In this document: positions 47,667 through 57,011 of the stretch, one piece after another
Position numbering within the stretch: the first letter of the stretch is position 1
Layout of the letters: the number at the start of each line of letters is the position of its first letter
Source: Leucobacter rhizosphaerae
GTDB taxonomy: Bacteria > Actinomycetota > Actinomycetes > Actinomycetales > Microbacteriaceae
Direction of reading: 5' to 3'
Assembly (NCBI RefSeq): GCF_022919175.1
Contig: NZ_CP095043.1
Location: 2,728,001 to 2,792,000 of the forward strand
Length of the DNA: 64,000 nucleotides
Position numbers and translations under genes: made by a program
Notes under the pieces: model-generated
What the model was told of the DNA's origin: nothing
What the model saw: only the letters and a program-made list of their open reading frames with translations
Databases searched by the model: none

Positions 47667-47667
<1 letters not shown>
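46274..47667 (-). CDS. rmlCD: Fused dTDP-4-dehydrorhamnose 3,5-epimerase / dTDP-4-dehydrorhamnose reductase, frameshifted in this sequence
   Basis: The N-terminal half is RmlC: LPVHGDNRGWFKENWQ, VQNNISFNDQRGATRGIHAE (catalytic His), KFVSVATGKIFGAWVDLR. It loses frame after FVPRG. The missing GNSYQTLEDNTAYVYLVNAH resumes in another frame and runs into RmlD: RTLVLGANGQLGTALRDAL (NADPH-binding), VINAAAYTKVDEAE, VSSDYVFDG and YGQTKAAGD (Tyr/Lys pair). One extra base in the CCCCC run at 47323-47327 restores a 464-aa fusion. Together the halves finish dTDP-L-rhamnose. The ATG overlaps the rmlB stop (TAATG). A sequencing error is likely. Confidence 0.87.
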
Positions 47668-48722
<1,055 letters not shown>

Positions 48723-49829
48723 CTAATTACTCCCGCTGGCAGCATCCCGGTCGGACGCCTTCCGCCGCGATCGCCGCGCCGCGGCGCGCACGATCGGTCG
48801 GTCGACGCAGAGCTCCAGGAACAGGGCCAGCACGGTCGACACCACGACGGTCAACCCGATGCTGAGGTAGGGATTGATGTCGGGAAGCGTCGCGATGACG
48901 GTCTGCTGCACGGGGAATCCGACGAGGAACACGCCGTAGGAGATGTCCGGGAAACGGTTCACCGCGCGGAGTCCCGGCCACGACTGCAGGGAGATCGTGA
49001 TGATGCCGTACGGGATGACGAGGCACATCAGCAGGTAGTTCGCGCCGGGCAGCAGCGCCATTCCGATGATGAGCAGTACGACGAGGACTGCGGTGACCGA
49101 GAGGCGGAGCGGGACCCGCAGCTCGCGGATCAGCGCACCGGCCGCGAAAAAGCCGATGACGATGAGGGCCTGGGAAACGTTGCTGCCCCACACGACGGTC
49201 TGCTCGAACGTGCCGTTGAGGTTGTCCCACACGGCGAACGCCAGCAGCGCCGCCCAGCCGGCGATCCGCCAGCCGCGAGCCTTCATGAGGAAGACGATGG
49301 GGATGAGCGCGTAGGTGAGTGCCTGCGGCGGGAGCGACCAGATCGATCCGTTGACGGCGTTCGGATAGGGGTTGTCCTCGAAGACCCCGGGCAGGAAGTA
49401 GCTCGGCTGGAAGACGAGGTTGCTGAAGTACGCCCAGGTCGTCGGGTGGGAGAAGTAGTCGCTCGCGGGCAACCACGAGAGAATCGGACCCAGGATGAGC
49501 GCCGAGGCGGCGACCACCACGGCGAGGCTCGGCATGAGTCGCCGCAGTCTCGCTCGCAGGAAGTGCCCGAGGTGCGGATGGCGCACCCAGGATCCGGGCA
49601 GTAGATATCCGGAGATCGTGAAGAAGACCCAGATCCCGATCGAGGGGATGCGCACGCCGGCGAGCGGGCTGTCGTCCCCCAGCACCACGAACGAGTGCCG
49701 CAGCAGGATCAGAAACGCTGCGATGATGCGGATGGCCTGCAGATTCGAGGTGAAGCGAGCCGTGGGAGCCGCGAGCGGGGGAGTGATGTCACGCCCCCGC
49801 TCGTCGTGCGGACCGCACCCGGAGGGCAC
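48723..49829 (-). CDS. Acyltransferase family 3 (OafA-like) membrane protein
   Basis: 368 aa, GTG start 49829, overlapping the 3' end of the upstream GT2 gene by 41 nt. About ten transmembrane helices. The family signature is FLILLRHSFVVLG with the essential His in helix 1, then IGIWVFFTISGYLL and RRLMPSL. YGVFLVGFPVQQTVI marks a late helix. These enzymes O-acetylate or otherwise acylate surface sugars, passing acyl groups across the membrane. The position between a rhamnosyl-type transferase and rmlB suggests modification of the rhamnose-containing glycan. The start is uncertain since no SD is visible. Confidence 0.85.
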   Translation of the reverse strand: MPSGCGPHDERGRDITPPLAAPTARFTSNLQAIRIIAAFLILLRHSFVVLGDDSPLAGVRIPSIGIWVFFTISGYLLPGSWVRHPHLGHFLRARLRRLMPSLAVVVAASALILGPILSWLPASDYFSHPTTWAYFSNLVFQPSYFLPGVFEDNPYPNAVNGSIWSLPPQALTYALIPIVFLMKARGWRIAGWAALLAFAVWDNLNGTFEQTVVWGSNVSQALIVIGFFAAGALIRELRVPLRLSVTAVLVVLLIIGMALLPGANYLLMCLVIPYGIITISLQSWPGLRAVNRFPDISYGVFLVGFPVQQTVIATLPDINPYLSIGLTVVVSTVLALFLELCVDRPIVRAAARRSRRKASDRDAASGSN

Positions 49830-50679
49830 CGCGCACGCGCAGCGCCCCGGTGATCGCCCACCTGACCGGAGCGTTCCAGCGACCCGAGTACCGCTTGGAC
49901 ATGAAGCGGACGGCGCTGTCGGTCATCGCGCGTTCCACGACCACCGCGTGCTTGCGGGTCGAGTGCGCCCCGGAGTGCACGACGGCCACCCCAGGCTCGT
50001 AGCGGTTCTCGAATCCGGCGAGACCGACGCGGAAGCCGAGGTCGATGTCCTCGAAATGCATGAAGTATGCCTCGTCCCATCCGCCGAGACGTCGGAAGAG
50101 ATCTCCCCGCACCATGACTGCGGCACCGGAGAGCGATCCCGCGGCGCGCGGCGCGTCGTAGGCAGCGGCGTTCTGGTACGCCCGCGTCCAGGGGTTGCGC
50201 TTCCAGATGCGCCCGAGCAACGCGTGCCCCACGCCGGTGCCGAGCGAGGGGAGGTTGCGAGCGGATGGATACGTCGTGCCGTCGGGGTCCAGCAGTCGGG
50301 GGCCGATGGAGCCGATCGTCGGCTCCGCCCAGAGCGCGCGCGCGAGCGTCCCCACCGTCTCCTCGATGAACAGCACGTCGGGGTTGCAAAACAGCAGGGC
50401 GTCTGGTGTGCGGTCGAGCGCCTGGACGCCGGCGTTCATGCCTGCGCCGTAGCCGGGGTTGTCGGGAAGAGGGACATACCGCGCGCCGAAGGACTCCGCG
50501 ATCTCGCGGACGTTCTCGTGGTCCGGATTGTTGTCCACGACCACCACGGGCAGGACCGTGCCGTGGAACTCCCGGAGACTGGCCAGGAACGGGGCGAGGA
50601 CCTCTCCCGATCCGTAGCTCACCGTGATGACGGCGGTCGACGGGGTCCCCGAATCCCGCGAGTGCTCGGCGACGGTCAT
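49789..50679 (-). CDS. GT2 glycosyltransferase, WbbL/rhamnosyltransferase-like
   Basis: 296 aa from ATG 50679, which lies 7 nt after a TAGACT -10 box, so the transcript is probably leaderless; the longer frame starts upstream of that promoter. GT-A motifs: VITVSYGSGEVL, VVVVDNNPDHENV (nucleotide-binding), PDNPGYGAGMNAGVQ, LLFCNPDVLF (DXD-like), GAAVMVRGDLFRRLGGWDEAYFMHFEDIDLGFR (acceptor/catalytic ED). The overall pattern matches dTDP-rhamnose-dependent rhamnosyltransferases, and the gene heads the rmlB-rmlCD operon. The exact acceptor is not known. Confidence 0.88.
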   Translation of the reverse strand: MTVAEHSRDSGTPSTAVITVSYGSGEVLAPFLASLREFHGTVLPVVVVDNNPDHENVREIAESFGARYVPLPDNPGYGAGMNAGVQALDRTPDALLFCNPDVLFIEETVGTLARALWAEPTIGSIGPRLLDPDGTTYPSARNLPSLGTGVGHALLGRIWKRNPWTRAYQNAAAYDAPRAAGSLSGAAVMVRGDLFRRLGGWDEAYFMHFEDIDLGFRVGLAGFENRYEPGVAVVHSGAHSTRKHAVVVERAMTDSAVRFMSKRYSGRWNAPVRWAITGALRVRGALRVRSARRAGA

Positions 50680-50686
50680 GACAGCA

Positions 50687-50692
50687 AGTCTA
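50687..50692 (-). promoter_or_regulatory. -10 box TAGACT for the leaderless GT2-acyltransferase-rmlB-rmlCD operon
   Basis: Minus-strand TAGACT, seven bases before ATG 50679. Its mirror partner TAGACT on the + strand at 50733 drives rmlA, so the two pathway halves are expressed divergently from a 90-bp region. Confidence 0.5.
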
Positions 50693-50732
50693 CTCGCGTG
50701 CGATGGCGCCGATGCCCTCAGCGGCCCCAAGC

Positions 50733-50738
50733 TAGACT
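50733..50738 (+). promoter_or_regulatory. -10 box TAGACT for rmlA
   Basis: The same hexamer as the divergent promoter. It leaves a leader of about 24 nt containing AAAGGAAG as SD before ATG 50769. Confidence 0.5.
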
Positions 50739-50768
50739 GTCCGCTGAGCTGTTGAAAGGAAGTGACCC

Positions 50769-51632
50769 ATGAAGGGCATCATTCTCGCCGGGGGATCCGG
50801 AACTCGTCTGTGGCCGATCACCAAGGGCATCTCCAAACAGCTCATGCCGATCTACGACAAGCCGATGGTCTACTACCCCCTCTCGACGCTGATGATGGCC
50901 GGCATCAACGAGGTGCTGATCATCACCACCCCCGAGTACAACGACCAGTTCCGCGCGCTCTTCGGCGACGGCTCCCACCTCGGCATGCGTCTCGAGTACG
51001 CGGTGCAGCCGTCTCCGGACGGCCTTGCGCAGGCCTTCATCATCGGCGAGGAATTCATCGGCGACGACAGCGTGGCGCTGGTGCTCGGCGACAACATCTT
51101 CCACGGGGTCGGGCTGGGCTCGAACCTGCGCAAGCACACCGAGGTCGAGGGAGCCGTCGTGTTCGCGTATCACGTCGCCGATCCCGCAGCGTACGGTGTC
51201 GTCGAGTTCGACGCGGACATGCGTGCGGTCTCGATCGAGGAGAAGCCCGCCCAGCCGAAGAGCAACTACGCGGTGCCCGGTCTGTACTTCTACGACAACG
51301 ACGTCGTGCGGATCGCGAAGACCATCACCCCCAGCGCCCGCGGCGAGCTGGAGATCTCCACGGTGAACGAGGCCTATCTGAACGCGGGCACGCTCTCCGT
51401 GCAGACCCTTGATCGTGGCACCGCCTGGCTCGACACCGGCACCTTCGAGTCGATGATGCAGGCGTCCGAGTACGTCCGTGTCATCGAGGATCGCCAGGGG
51501 TTCAAAGTGGGCTGCGTGGAGGAAGTGGCCTGGCGCAACGGCTGGATCAGCGACGACGAGCTGGAACAGCTCGCCGCACCGTTGCAGAAGAGCGGGTACG
51601 GCCGGTACCTGTCCAATCTCATCGCGAACTGA
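50769..51632 (+). CDS. rmlA: Glucose-1-phosphate thymidylyltransferase
   Basis: 287 aa, full length for RmlA. Motifs: [19 protein letters not shown] (nucleotidyl loop), [18 protein letters not shown] (catalytic Lys), [13 protein letters not shown] (metal-binding Asp), [18 protein letters not shown] and [15 protein letters not shown]. It makes dTDP-glucose from dTTP and glucose-1-phosphate, the entry to dTDP-L-rhamnose. With RmlB and the RmlC-RmlD fusion the complete pathway is encoded in 5 kb. A small GC hairpin (51646-51662) follows the stop. Confidence 0.97.
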   Translation: MKGIILAGGSGTRLWPITKGISKQLMPIYDKPMVYYPLSTLMMAGINEVLIITTPEYNDQFRALFGDGSHLGMRLEYAVQPSPDGLAQAFIIGEEFIGDDSVALVLGDNIFHGVGLGSNLRKHTEVEGAVVFAYHVADPAAYGVVEFDADMRAVSIEEKPAQPKSNYAVPGLYFYDNDVVRIAKTITPSARGELEISTVNEAYLNAGTLSVQTLDRGTAWLDTGTFESMMQASEYVRVIEDRQGFKVGCVEEVAWRNGWISDDELEQLAAPLQKSGYGRYLSNLIAN

Positions 51633-51684
51633 TCGAGCACATTCCGCGCGGGCGACCCGCGCACGTGACGGAGGAGGGGGCGAC

Positions 51685-52074
51685 ATGGACGCCGTAGCAG
51701 TGGCCATCCTGAGCGAGAGTGAGCGCGTCGGCGATCTGTCGAGTGTGCTTGTCATCGGGGAACTGAGCGAGGAGGCGCTCCAGGCGCTTCCCGGGACGAC
51801 GACGGTGCGCACTGCAGACGACCTGCTGCGGGAGGATCCGTCGGCCGCGGGGCACCACGACCTGGTCGTCTGCGCGGGTGCACTGGTCGAGGGCGACCTG
51901 CGGCGTCGCGCGCTGGGGCACGCGCTCGCGGCGGTCGCGGGCACCGCGGTGATCTCGGTTCAGCCCCTCGGCGACGAACTCCCGATCCCACTGATCGAAC
52001 TCAAACGCGGATTGCTGCTCGATGCTCCCGAACTCGGATATCGGGTGTACGGGCAGTGGAAGGAGCGCTCATGA
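51685..52074 (+). CDS. Hypothetical protein preceding a GT2 gene
   Basis: 129 aa from ATG 51685, with a strong SD (GGAGGAGGGGG) four nt upstream; the same frame is open further upstream only inside rmlA. No signal peptide or membrane segment. It is mixed alpha/beta in character, with a hydrophobic centre (HDLVVCAGALVEGDLRRRAL and AVISVQPLGDELPIPLIEL) that looks like a Rossmann-like fragment. No family recognised. The stop overlaps the GT2 start (ATGA), so the products are made together; it may be an accessory subunit of that transferase or a modification enzyme fragment. Confidence 0.65.
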   Translation: MDAVAVAILSESERVGDLSSVLVIGELSEEALQALPGTTTVRTADDLLREDPSAAGHHDLVVCAGALVEGDLRRRALGHALAAVAGTAVISVQPLGDELPIPLIELKRGLLLDAPELGYRVYGQWKERS

Positions 52075-53285
52075 CCACCGTGCGGATCTCGGACCAGGCG
52101 ATCGCCGCGGGTGCTGCGGCCGTGGAGCGGGAGCTCGTGCAGCTCTCCGTCCTCGCGAGCCGGGGCGAGTCGGGCCCGCTGTCACTAGCGTCGGATCAGG
52201 ATCCCGCGATCCTGGAACTCGCGAAGTGGCGCGGGGTGCCGATCGTCGACGCCTCAGCCGGCGAGGGAGCGCCTATCTCTGAGCTCTGGGAGAACCGGCT
52301 CCGGGTCTCCGCGGTCATCGCCTGTCACAACTACGGACACTACCTCGATGAGGCGATCCGATCGCTGCTCGCGCAGACCTACCTCCCGGACGAGATCATC
52401 CTCTCCGACGACGCGTCGACGGACGAGTCACCCGAGATCATGCGTGCATATGCCGCGAAGCACCCGGACGTGATCCGAGTGAACCTCAACGAGTCGAACC
52501 GAGGCATTCAGACTCACTTCAACGAGGTCGTCGCCATGGCGGAGGGCGACCTCGTCGTGATCATCGGTGCCGACAATCGCGTCCCCGCGAACTACATCGA
52601 AGCGCAGTTCACCGCGCTCGCCGCCGATGACACCGTGGGCCTCGCGTACACGGACTTCGCGCTCTTCGGCGGGCGGGCGAAGAACGACTACGAGCGCATG
52701 CTCCCCGCGTTCCAAGGAGAGAAGCTGCCGAACGGGGTGTACCTGAGCGACTTCCCGGAATACGACGAGGCATCCGCCGCGATGCTCCGCGAGGGCAACA
52801 ACTTCATCCACGGCTCCACCATGTACCGGCGCTCGACGTTCGACCAGGTCGGCGGGTACATCGATCGCAAGAGCGGACCCGAGGACATGACGCTCTTCCA
52901 AGCCATGCTCGAGACCGGACTCGTGGCGCAGAAGGTGACGGGCACCGCGCTCGAGTACCGCCAGCACTCGGCCGAGCAGGCGAACTACCAGTTCTCCTAC
53001 TTCGGCGAGCTCCAGCGACTCCGCGAGGAGATGCACGCGTTCGAGGTGCTCAAAGAGGAGTACGCCGCGCTGGACACACGCCATGCAGGGCTGCTCGATG
53101 AGATCGAAACGCTCCGCGGAGAGTGCCGCGAGCTCGCTCGAGAGCGCGACGAGCTGAAGGTCGAGGTGGGGCAGCTCTCCGACGTCATCGCGTCGCTGCG
53201 CGCATCACTCTCCTTCCGACTCGGCAACAGCGTCGTCGCTCCCGCCCGTCGGGTCGTCTCCGCTCTCCGCGGCCGGAGGCGTTGA
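52071..53285 (+). CDS. GT2 glycosyltransferase with C-terminal coiled coil
   Basis: 404 aa from ATG 52071. An ~80-residue N-terminal region of unknown fold precedes the GT-A domain (~83-300): RVSAVIACHNYGHYLDEAI, EIILSDDASTDESPEI, NRGIQTHFNEVVAMAEGDL, VIIGADNRV (DXD-like) and FIHGSTMYRRSTFDQVGGYI. Residues ~310-380 are heptad-like and Glu/Arg-rich, a predicted coiled coil, followed by a basic tail. Coiled coils in such enzymes often set polymer length or membrane docking. The final 81 nt overlap, in antisense, the end of the LGFP gene on the other strand. Confidence 0.85.
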   Translation: MTTVRISDQAIAAGAAAVERELVQLSVLASRGESGPLSLASDQDPAILELAKWRGVPIVDASAGEGAPISELWENRLRVSAVIACHNYGHYLDEAIRSLLAQTYLPDEIILSDDASTDESPEIMRAYAAKHPDVIRVNLNESNRGIQTHFNEVVAMAEGDLVVIIGADNRVPANYIEAQFTALAADDTVGLAYTDFALFGGRAKNDYERMLPAFQGEKLPNGVYLSDFPEYDEASAAMLREGNNFIHGSTMYRRSTFDQVGGYIDRKSGPEDMTLFQAMLETGLVAQKVTGTALEYRQHSAEQANYQFSYFGELQRLREEMHAFEVLKEEYAALDTRHAGLLDEIETLRGECRELARERDELKVEVGQLSDVIASLRASLSFRLGNSVVAPARRVVSALRGRRR

Positions 53286-55832
53286 CGGCTCCGAGGACTC
53301 GGGTGTCGCTTCCGTCGTCTCGGGTGTCGCTTCCGTCGAATCAACCAGGCCCGAGCCCAGGGGGATCACCGATCCCTGCTTCGTGACCGAGTTCCAGGTG
53401 AGCGTCGCTCCTTGGAAGTCCTGGCGGCACTCGTCGCCGGTGCAGGTCATCGCCGAGGTCGGCCAGCCGACCGTGCCGGTGAGTCCGCCCTGCGCATTGA
53501 AGAAGGCGCGCATCGGACCCGACACGAGGAACGTGCCGTGGGGTGACGAGGCGATCGCCGCTCCCTGGAATCCTTGCACAGAGCCGCCCCCATTGGCCGG
53601 TTCAGACTTGGCGTCTGCTGACGGCCAGCCGGGAGTGCCCGCCAGGCCCCCCGACTCGCCGAACACGCGTCGAATCTCACCGTTCAACAGCACGGGGTTC
53701 GCGGCGCCGCTGCGATGCGTGAGCGCGCCGTTCTGGAATGCCTGCACGGTGCCGCCGCCCTGCACCGTGTGCGACACAGCATTCGAGGTCGGCCACCCGA
53801 GCGACCCGACGAGCCCGCCGAGCGCACCGAACTTCGTACGCATCGCCCCAGTCAGCACGAAGCTGCCGGTCGAGGTGCTCGTCACCGCACCGTTCTCGAA
53901 TCCCTGGACGGTTCCGCCGCCATTGGCGGCTTCGAGCCGGGCGTTCCCGGTCGGCCAACCGAGAGCACCGGTCAGCCCCCCGGCCGCGTTGTACGGGGTG
54001 CGGATCGGTGCCATGACCGCAAACGCGCCCGTGCGATCGGAGACCGCGATCGCACCCTGCTCGAAGTTGTGCACGGTGCCACCAGCACCGCCGGTCACGG
54101 TCCGGGTGTTGCCCAGACTGCGGCCGAGATCGACGCCCGCGTTCAGGAGCGAGGCGTACGCGGTGGCGACCGCTGTCGACATGACGGTCGCGTGGCCGCT
54201 CGCGTCGACTGAGATCGAGCCACCCTGGAAGTTCTGGGTGCAGACACCCGAGGTGGCGCACGACACGGCACTCACGGGCCAGCCCAGGTATCCGGCGATT
54301 CCGCCGTTGGCCCCGAGCGCCTCGCGCACGGCCCCTGAGATCGAGAACGCGCCGGTCGTTTTGCTCCAGGCGATGGCGCCGTTCGCGTGCGCCTGGACGA
54401 AACCGCCGCCGTGCACCCGCTGTCCCTGCGCACCGCGGCTGACCGCGCCAAGCGAGGAACGCTCCGCCGAGGCCACCGTGTCGATGGCCGGAATCGAGAC
54501 GACCGCCGAGCTGCCGGTGAGCTTGATCGTGCCCTGCTCGAACGGCTGCACGCAGTTCGACGACGAGCTACAGCTACGGTTCGCGGTGGGCCAGCCGAGT
54601 GGCCCGTCGTAACCGAGTCCCGCGGAGGCGAAGGTGCTGCGGATCTCACCGCTCACGGTGAGGAAGCCGTGCTGGGCCGTGTGGGAGACCGCACCGCCCT
54701 GGAACGCCTGGGTGCGACCCGGGCCCTTCGCGGCCGCGTCGGAGGTGGGCCAGCCCAGCGTTCCGGCGAGCCCGCCCTGTGTCCCGAAGAAGGTCCGGAA
54801 GTCGCCTGTGAGCACGTAGGCCGCCGAGGCCCCGGTGCGCCAGGTCACTGCGCCGTTCGTGTACGCCCGCACGGTCCCGCCGCCATTTGCGGTGTGCACG
54901 GTGTAGGACGAGGTCGCCGCCCCCAACCACCCGTTCTGCGCGTACTTGGCATCGATTTGCGCTTGTCCCGGGATCGTCGACGTGGTGAACCACGTGTTGT
55001 AGAGGAGGAAGAAGTTCCGGTTGCCGTAGCTCGAGCAGCTATCGCCTGTGCCCCAGCCGGCGTTCAACGCGGCCTGATTCGGGCGGTAGGGCGTGTAGAT
55101 GTAGAGCGCAGCTGTCGCCCAATTCTCGATGTACACCTGCGACGTTCCGCACCCGATGTCCGGGTTCCACTGGATCGTGTTCACCTGGAACGGCTTGTAG
55201 TTGTAGCTGTTCGGGAAGGCCTTGTACACCTGCAGCTGCCAGGCCGCGCGGTACACCTGCTGTGGGAAGCCGGTCTGCGATGGGTCGCAGTTCGCCGAGT
55301 TGTTGGGCCCCGAGTCGGGGCACGCGTATCCCATTGCGCGGTCATACTGCCGCACCGTCGGCCAGGAATCGGTGATGAGGCTCTGCTCCTTCTCGAGCAT
55401 CACCATGAGCACCTTGGGGTTGATGTTGCAGGCGCGGCTGACCTTGTTGATGATCGCGGCAGCCGACTCATTCGTCGCGCCGACGTACGCGTGGCAGTAC
55501 GCATTCGCCGGTCGGGTGGTCGTGGTGAAAGCGGAATCCTTCAGGCAGACGCTCGCGATGAAGGTGGAGCCGTAGGGCGACCACGGCAGTCGACCGGGGT
55601 CGCCGATAGTGCATCGCGGGAGCCGCTGGTTCAAGAAGGACTGGACCTCCGCGGTGGTCATCGACGATCCGTTGTAGAACTCGGCGTCGCTGATGATGTT
55701 GCTCGGATTGAAGTCCGTCGCATTGACCGCCTGGGCCGGTGCCGCGACCACCTGCAACCCCGTGAGTGCGATCGCGCTCGCAGCGAGGACCGCGAGTAGC
55801 CGCCGTCCGATTCCTGCCCCGTTGCGTGCCAC
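53205..55832 (-). CDS. Secreted LGFP-repeat protein with lysozyme-like N-terminal domain
   Basis: 875 aa. GTG 55832 was chosen over the longer frame (55877) because AGGGAG lies six nt upstream. A signal peptide (~1-35, ending AAPAQA) precedes a ~265-residue domain with NINPKVLMVMLEKEQSLIT, which looks like a goose-lysozyme/transglycosylase-type helix with a candidate catalytic Glu, plus multiple Cys. From ~300 there are eight GWP/GWL-type LGFP repeats of about 50-55 residues (LGWPTSD, LGWPTAN, LGWPVSA, LGWPTGN and so on). The tail is acidic, Thr/Pro/Glu-rich. LGFP repeats are associated with wall binding in actinobacteria. It lies beside, and on the same strand as, the Wzm/Wzt genes. Confidence 0.83.
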   Translation of the reverse strand: MARNGAGIGRRLLAVLAASAIALTGLQVVAAPAQAVNATDFNPSNIISDAEFYNGSSMTTAEVQSFLNQRLPRCTIGDPGRLPWSPYGSTFIASVCLKDSAFTTTTRPANAYCHAYVGATNESAAAIINKVSRACNINPKVLMVMLEKEQSLITDSWPTVRQYDRAMGYACPDSGPNNSANCDPSQTGFPQQVYRAAWQLQVYKAFPNSYNYKPFQVNTIQWNPDIGCGTSQVYIENWATAALYIYTPYRPNQAALNAGWGTGDSCSSYGNRNFFLLYNTWFTTSTIPGQAQIDAKYAQNGWLGAATSSYTVHTANGGGTVRAYTNGAVTWRTGASAAYVLTGDFRTFFGTQGGLAGTLGWPTSDAAAKGPGRTQAFQGGAVSHTAQHGFLTVSGEIRSTFASAGLGYDGPLGWPTANRSCSSSSNCVQPFEQGTIKLTGSSAVVSIPAIDTVASAERSSLGAVSRGAQGQRVHGGGFVQAHANGAIAWSKTTGAFSISGAVREALGANGGIAGYLGWPVSAVSCATSGVCTQNFQGGSISVDASGHATVMSTAVATAYASLLNAGVDLGRSLGNTRTVTGGAGGTVHNFEQGAIAVSDRTGAFAVMAPIRTPYNAAGGLTGALGWPTGNARLEAANGGGTVQGFENGAVTSTSTGSFVLTGAMRTKFGALGGLVGSLGWPTSNAVSHTVQGGGTVQAFQNGALTHRSGAANPVLLNGEIRRVFGESGGLAGTPGWPSADAKSEPANGGGSVQGFQGAAIASSPHGTFLVSGPMRAFFNAQGGLTGTVGWPTSAMTCTGDECRQDFQGATLTWNSVTKQGSVIPLGSGLVDSTEATPETTEATPESSEPSTPPAAESGDDPTGGSDDAVAESEGE

Positions 55833-55949
55833 GCCACACTCCCTGATCTGTCGATGCCGCCGGAGCCGCATGCCCACCGGTCCCGGTGCTCAATGACATG
55901 AGACACCACAACCCCCGTGGTACAGACTACGTGACGCCTCGCAGGCCCG

Positions 55950-57011
55950 TCAGTTTACGGGGGCGAGTCGGGGTATGCCGTTCGGCGGAATATCGATCGT
56001 CCCTCGCTGGAATCGCTGTGCGACCGCACCGTCCGTTGACACCTGGGCGTCCTCGAGCGGCCAGCCCAGTTCCTCGATGCCGCCCACCGCATTGAAGAAC
56101 GAGCGGATCGGTTCCTTGACGGAGAACGAGCCCGCGTGCGACGACCAGCACAGGGCTCCCCGTTGGAACCCCTGCACCACGCCGCCGCCGTGCGCGGCGA
56201 TCGGGTGGATCGGGGAGGCCGGCCAGCCGAGCTCCTTCTTCCGCGCGTCGTCGTAGGCATCGGCGAGCTCCGGCGCGAGTGGGAACACGCTGTAGGTGTA
56301 GTCCGCGGCGACGTCCTTCACCGGACCGACGCTCTGCAGGCTGCCCTTTTCGATCCAGGCGGCCTGGTCGCACATCTCGAGCACCGTGCCCATGGAGTGG
56401 CTCACGAGAATCACGGTCTTGCCCTGGTCGTGGAGCTCGTCGAACTTCGCGCGCGACTTCTCTTGGAATGCGGCATCTCCCACCGCGAGGATCTCGTCGA
56501 CGACGAGCACGTCCGGCTGCACGTGGATCGCGACGGAGAAGCCGAGCCGCACGTACATGCCGGAGGAGTAGCTCTTCACGGGCTGGTCGATGAACTTGCC
56601 GATCTCGGAGAAGTCGACGATGTCGTCGAACTTCCGGTCGACCTCTTTGCGGCTCATGCCGAGAATCGATCCGTTGAGGTAGATATTCTCGCGCCCGGAG
56701 AGCTCGGGGTGGAACCCCGAGCCCACCTCGAGCAGCGAGGCCACGCGGCCGTGGCTGGTGATCTCGCCCTCATCGGGCCAGAGGATCCGCGCGAGGCACT
56801 TCAGGAGCGTCGACTTCCCGGATCCGTTGCTGCCGATCAGCGCGAAGGTCGACCCGGTTGGCACCTCGAAGGAGACGTCGCGCAACGCCCAGAAGTCCTC
56901 GTACTCTGCGATCTTGCGTCGCATGATCGCGGACTTCAGGCTCTGATTGCGCTCGTGATACAGCCGGAACTTCTTCCCGAGGCCCTCTACGCGCACTGCG
57001 ACGTCGTTCAT
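55950..57011 (-). CDS. Wzt-type ABC transporter ATPase with C-terminal LGFP repeats
   Basis: 353 aa. The ATPase part (~1-245) has VRVEGLGKKFRLYHERNQSL, Walker A ALIGSNGSGKSTLL, LLEVGSGFHPELSGRENIYL (typical of Wzt/TagH), signature YSSGMYVRLGFSVAI, Walker B VLVVDEILAVGD and VSHSMGTVLEMC. The C-terminal ~100 residues are unusual: two LGFP-type repeats, KKELGWPASP...GVVQGFQRGALCWSS and EELGWPLED...AVAQRFQRGTI, replacing the beta-sandwich carbohydrate-binding domain seen in classical Wzt. It powers export of an undecaprenyl-linked polysaccharide with Wzm. ATG 57011 overlaps the Wzm stop; SD GGAGATG. Confidence 0.93.
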   Translation of the reverse strand: MNDVAVRVEGLGKKFRLYHERNQSLKSAIMRRKIAEYEDFWALRDVSFEVPTGSTFALIGSNGSGKSTLLKCLARILWPDEGEITSHGRVASLLEVGSGFHPELSGRENIYLNGSILGMSRKEVDRKFDDIVDFSEIGKFIDQPVKSYSSGMYVRLGFSVAIHVQPDVLVVDEILAVGDAAFQEKSRAKFDELHDQGKTVILVSHSMGTVLEMCDQAAWIEKGSLQSVGPVKDVAADYTYSVFPLAPELADAYDDARKKELGWPASPIHPIAAHGGGVVQGFQRGALCWSSHAGSFSVKEPIRSFFNAVGGIEELGWPLEDAQVSTDGAVAQRFQRGTIDIPPNGIPRLAPVN

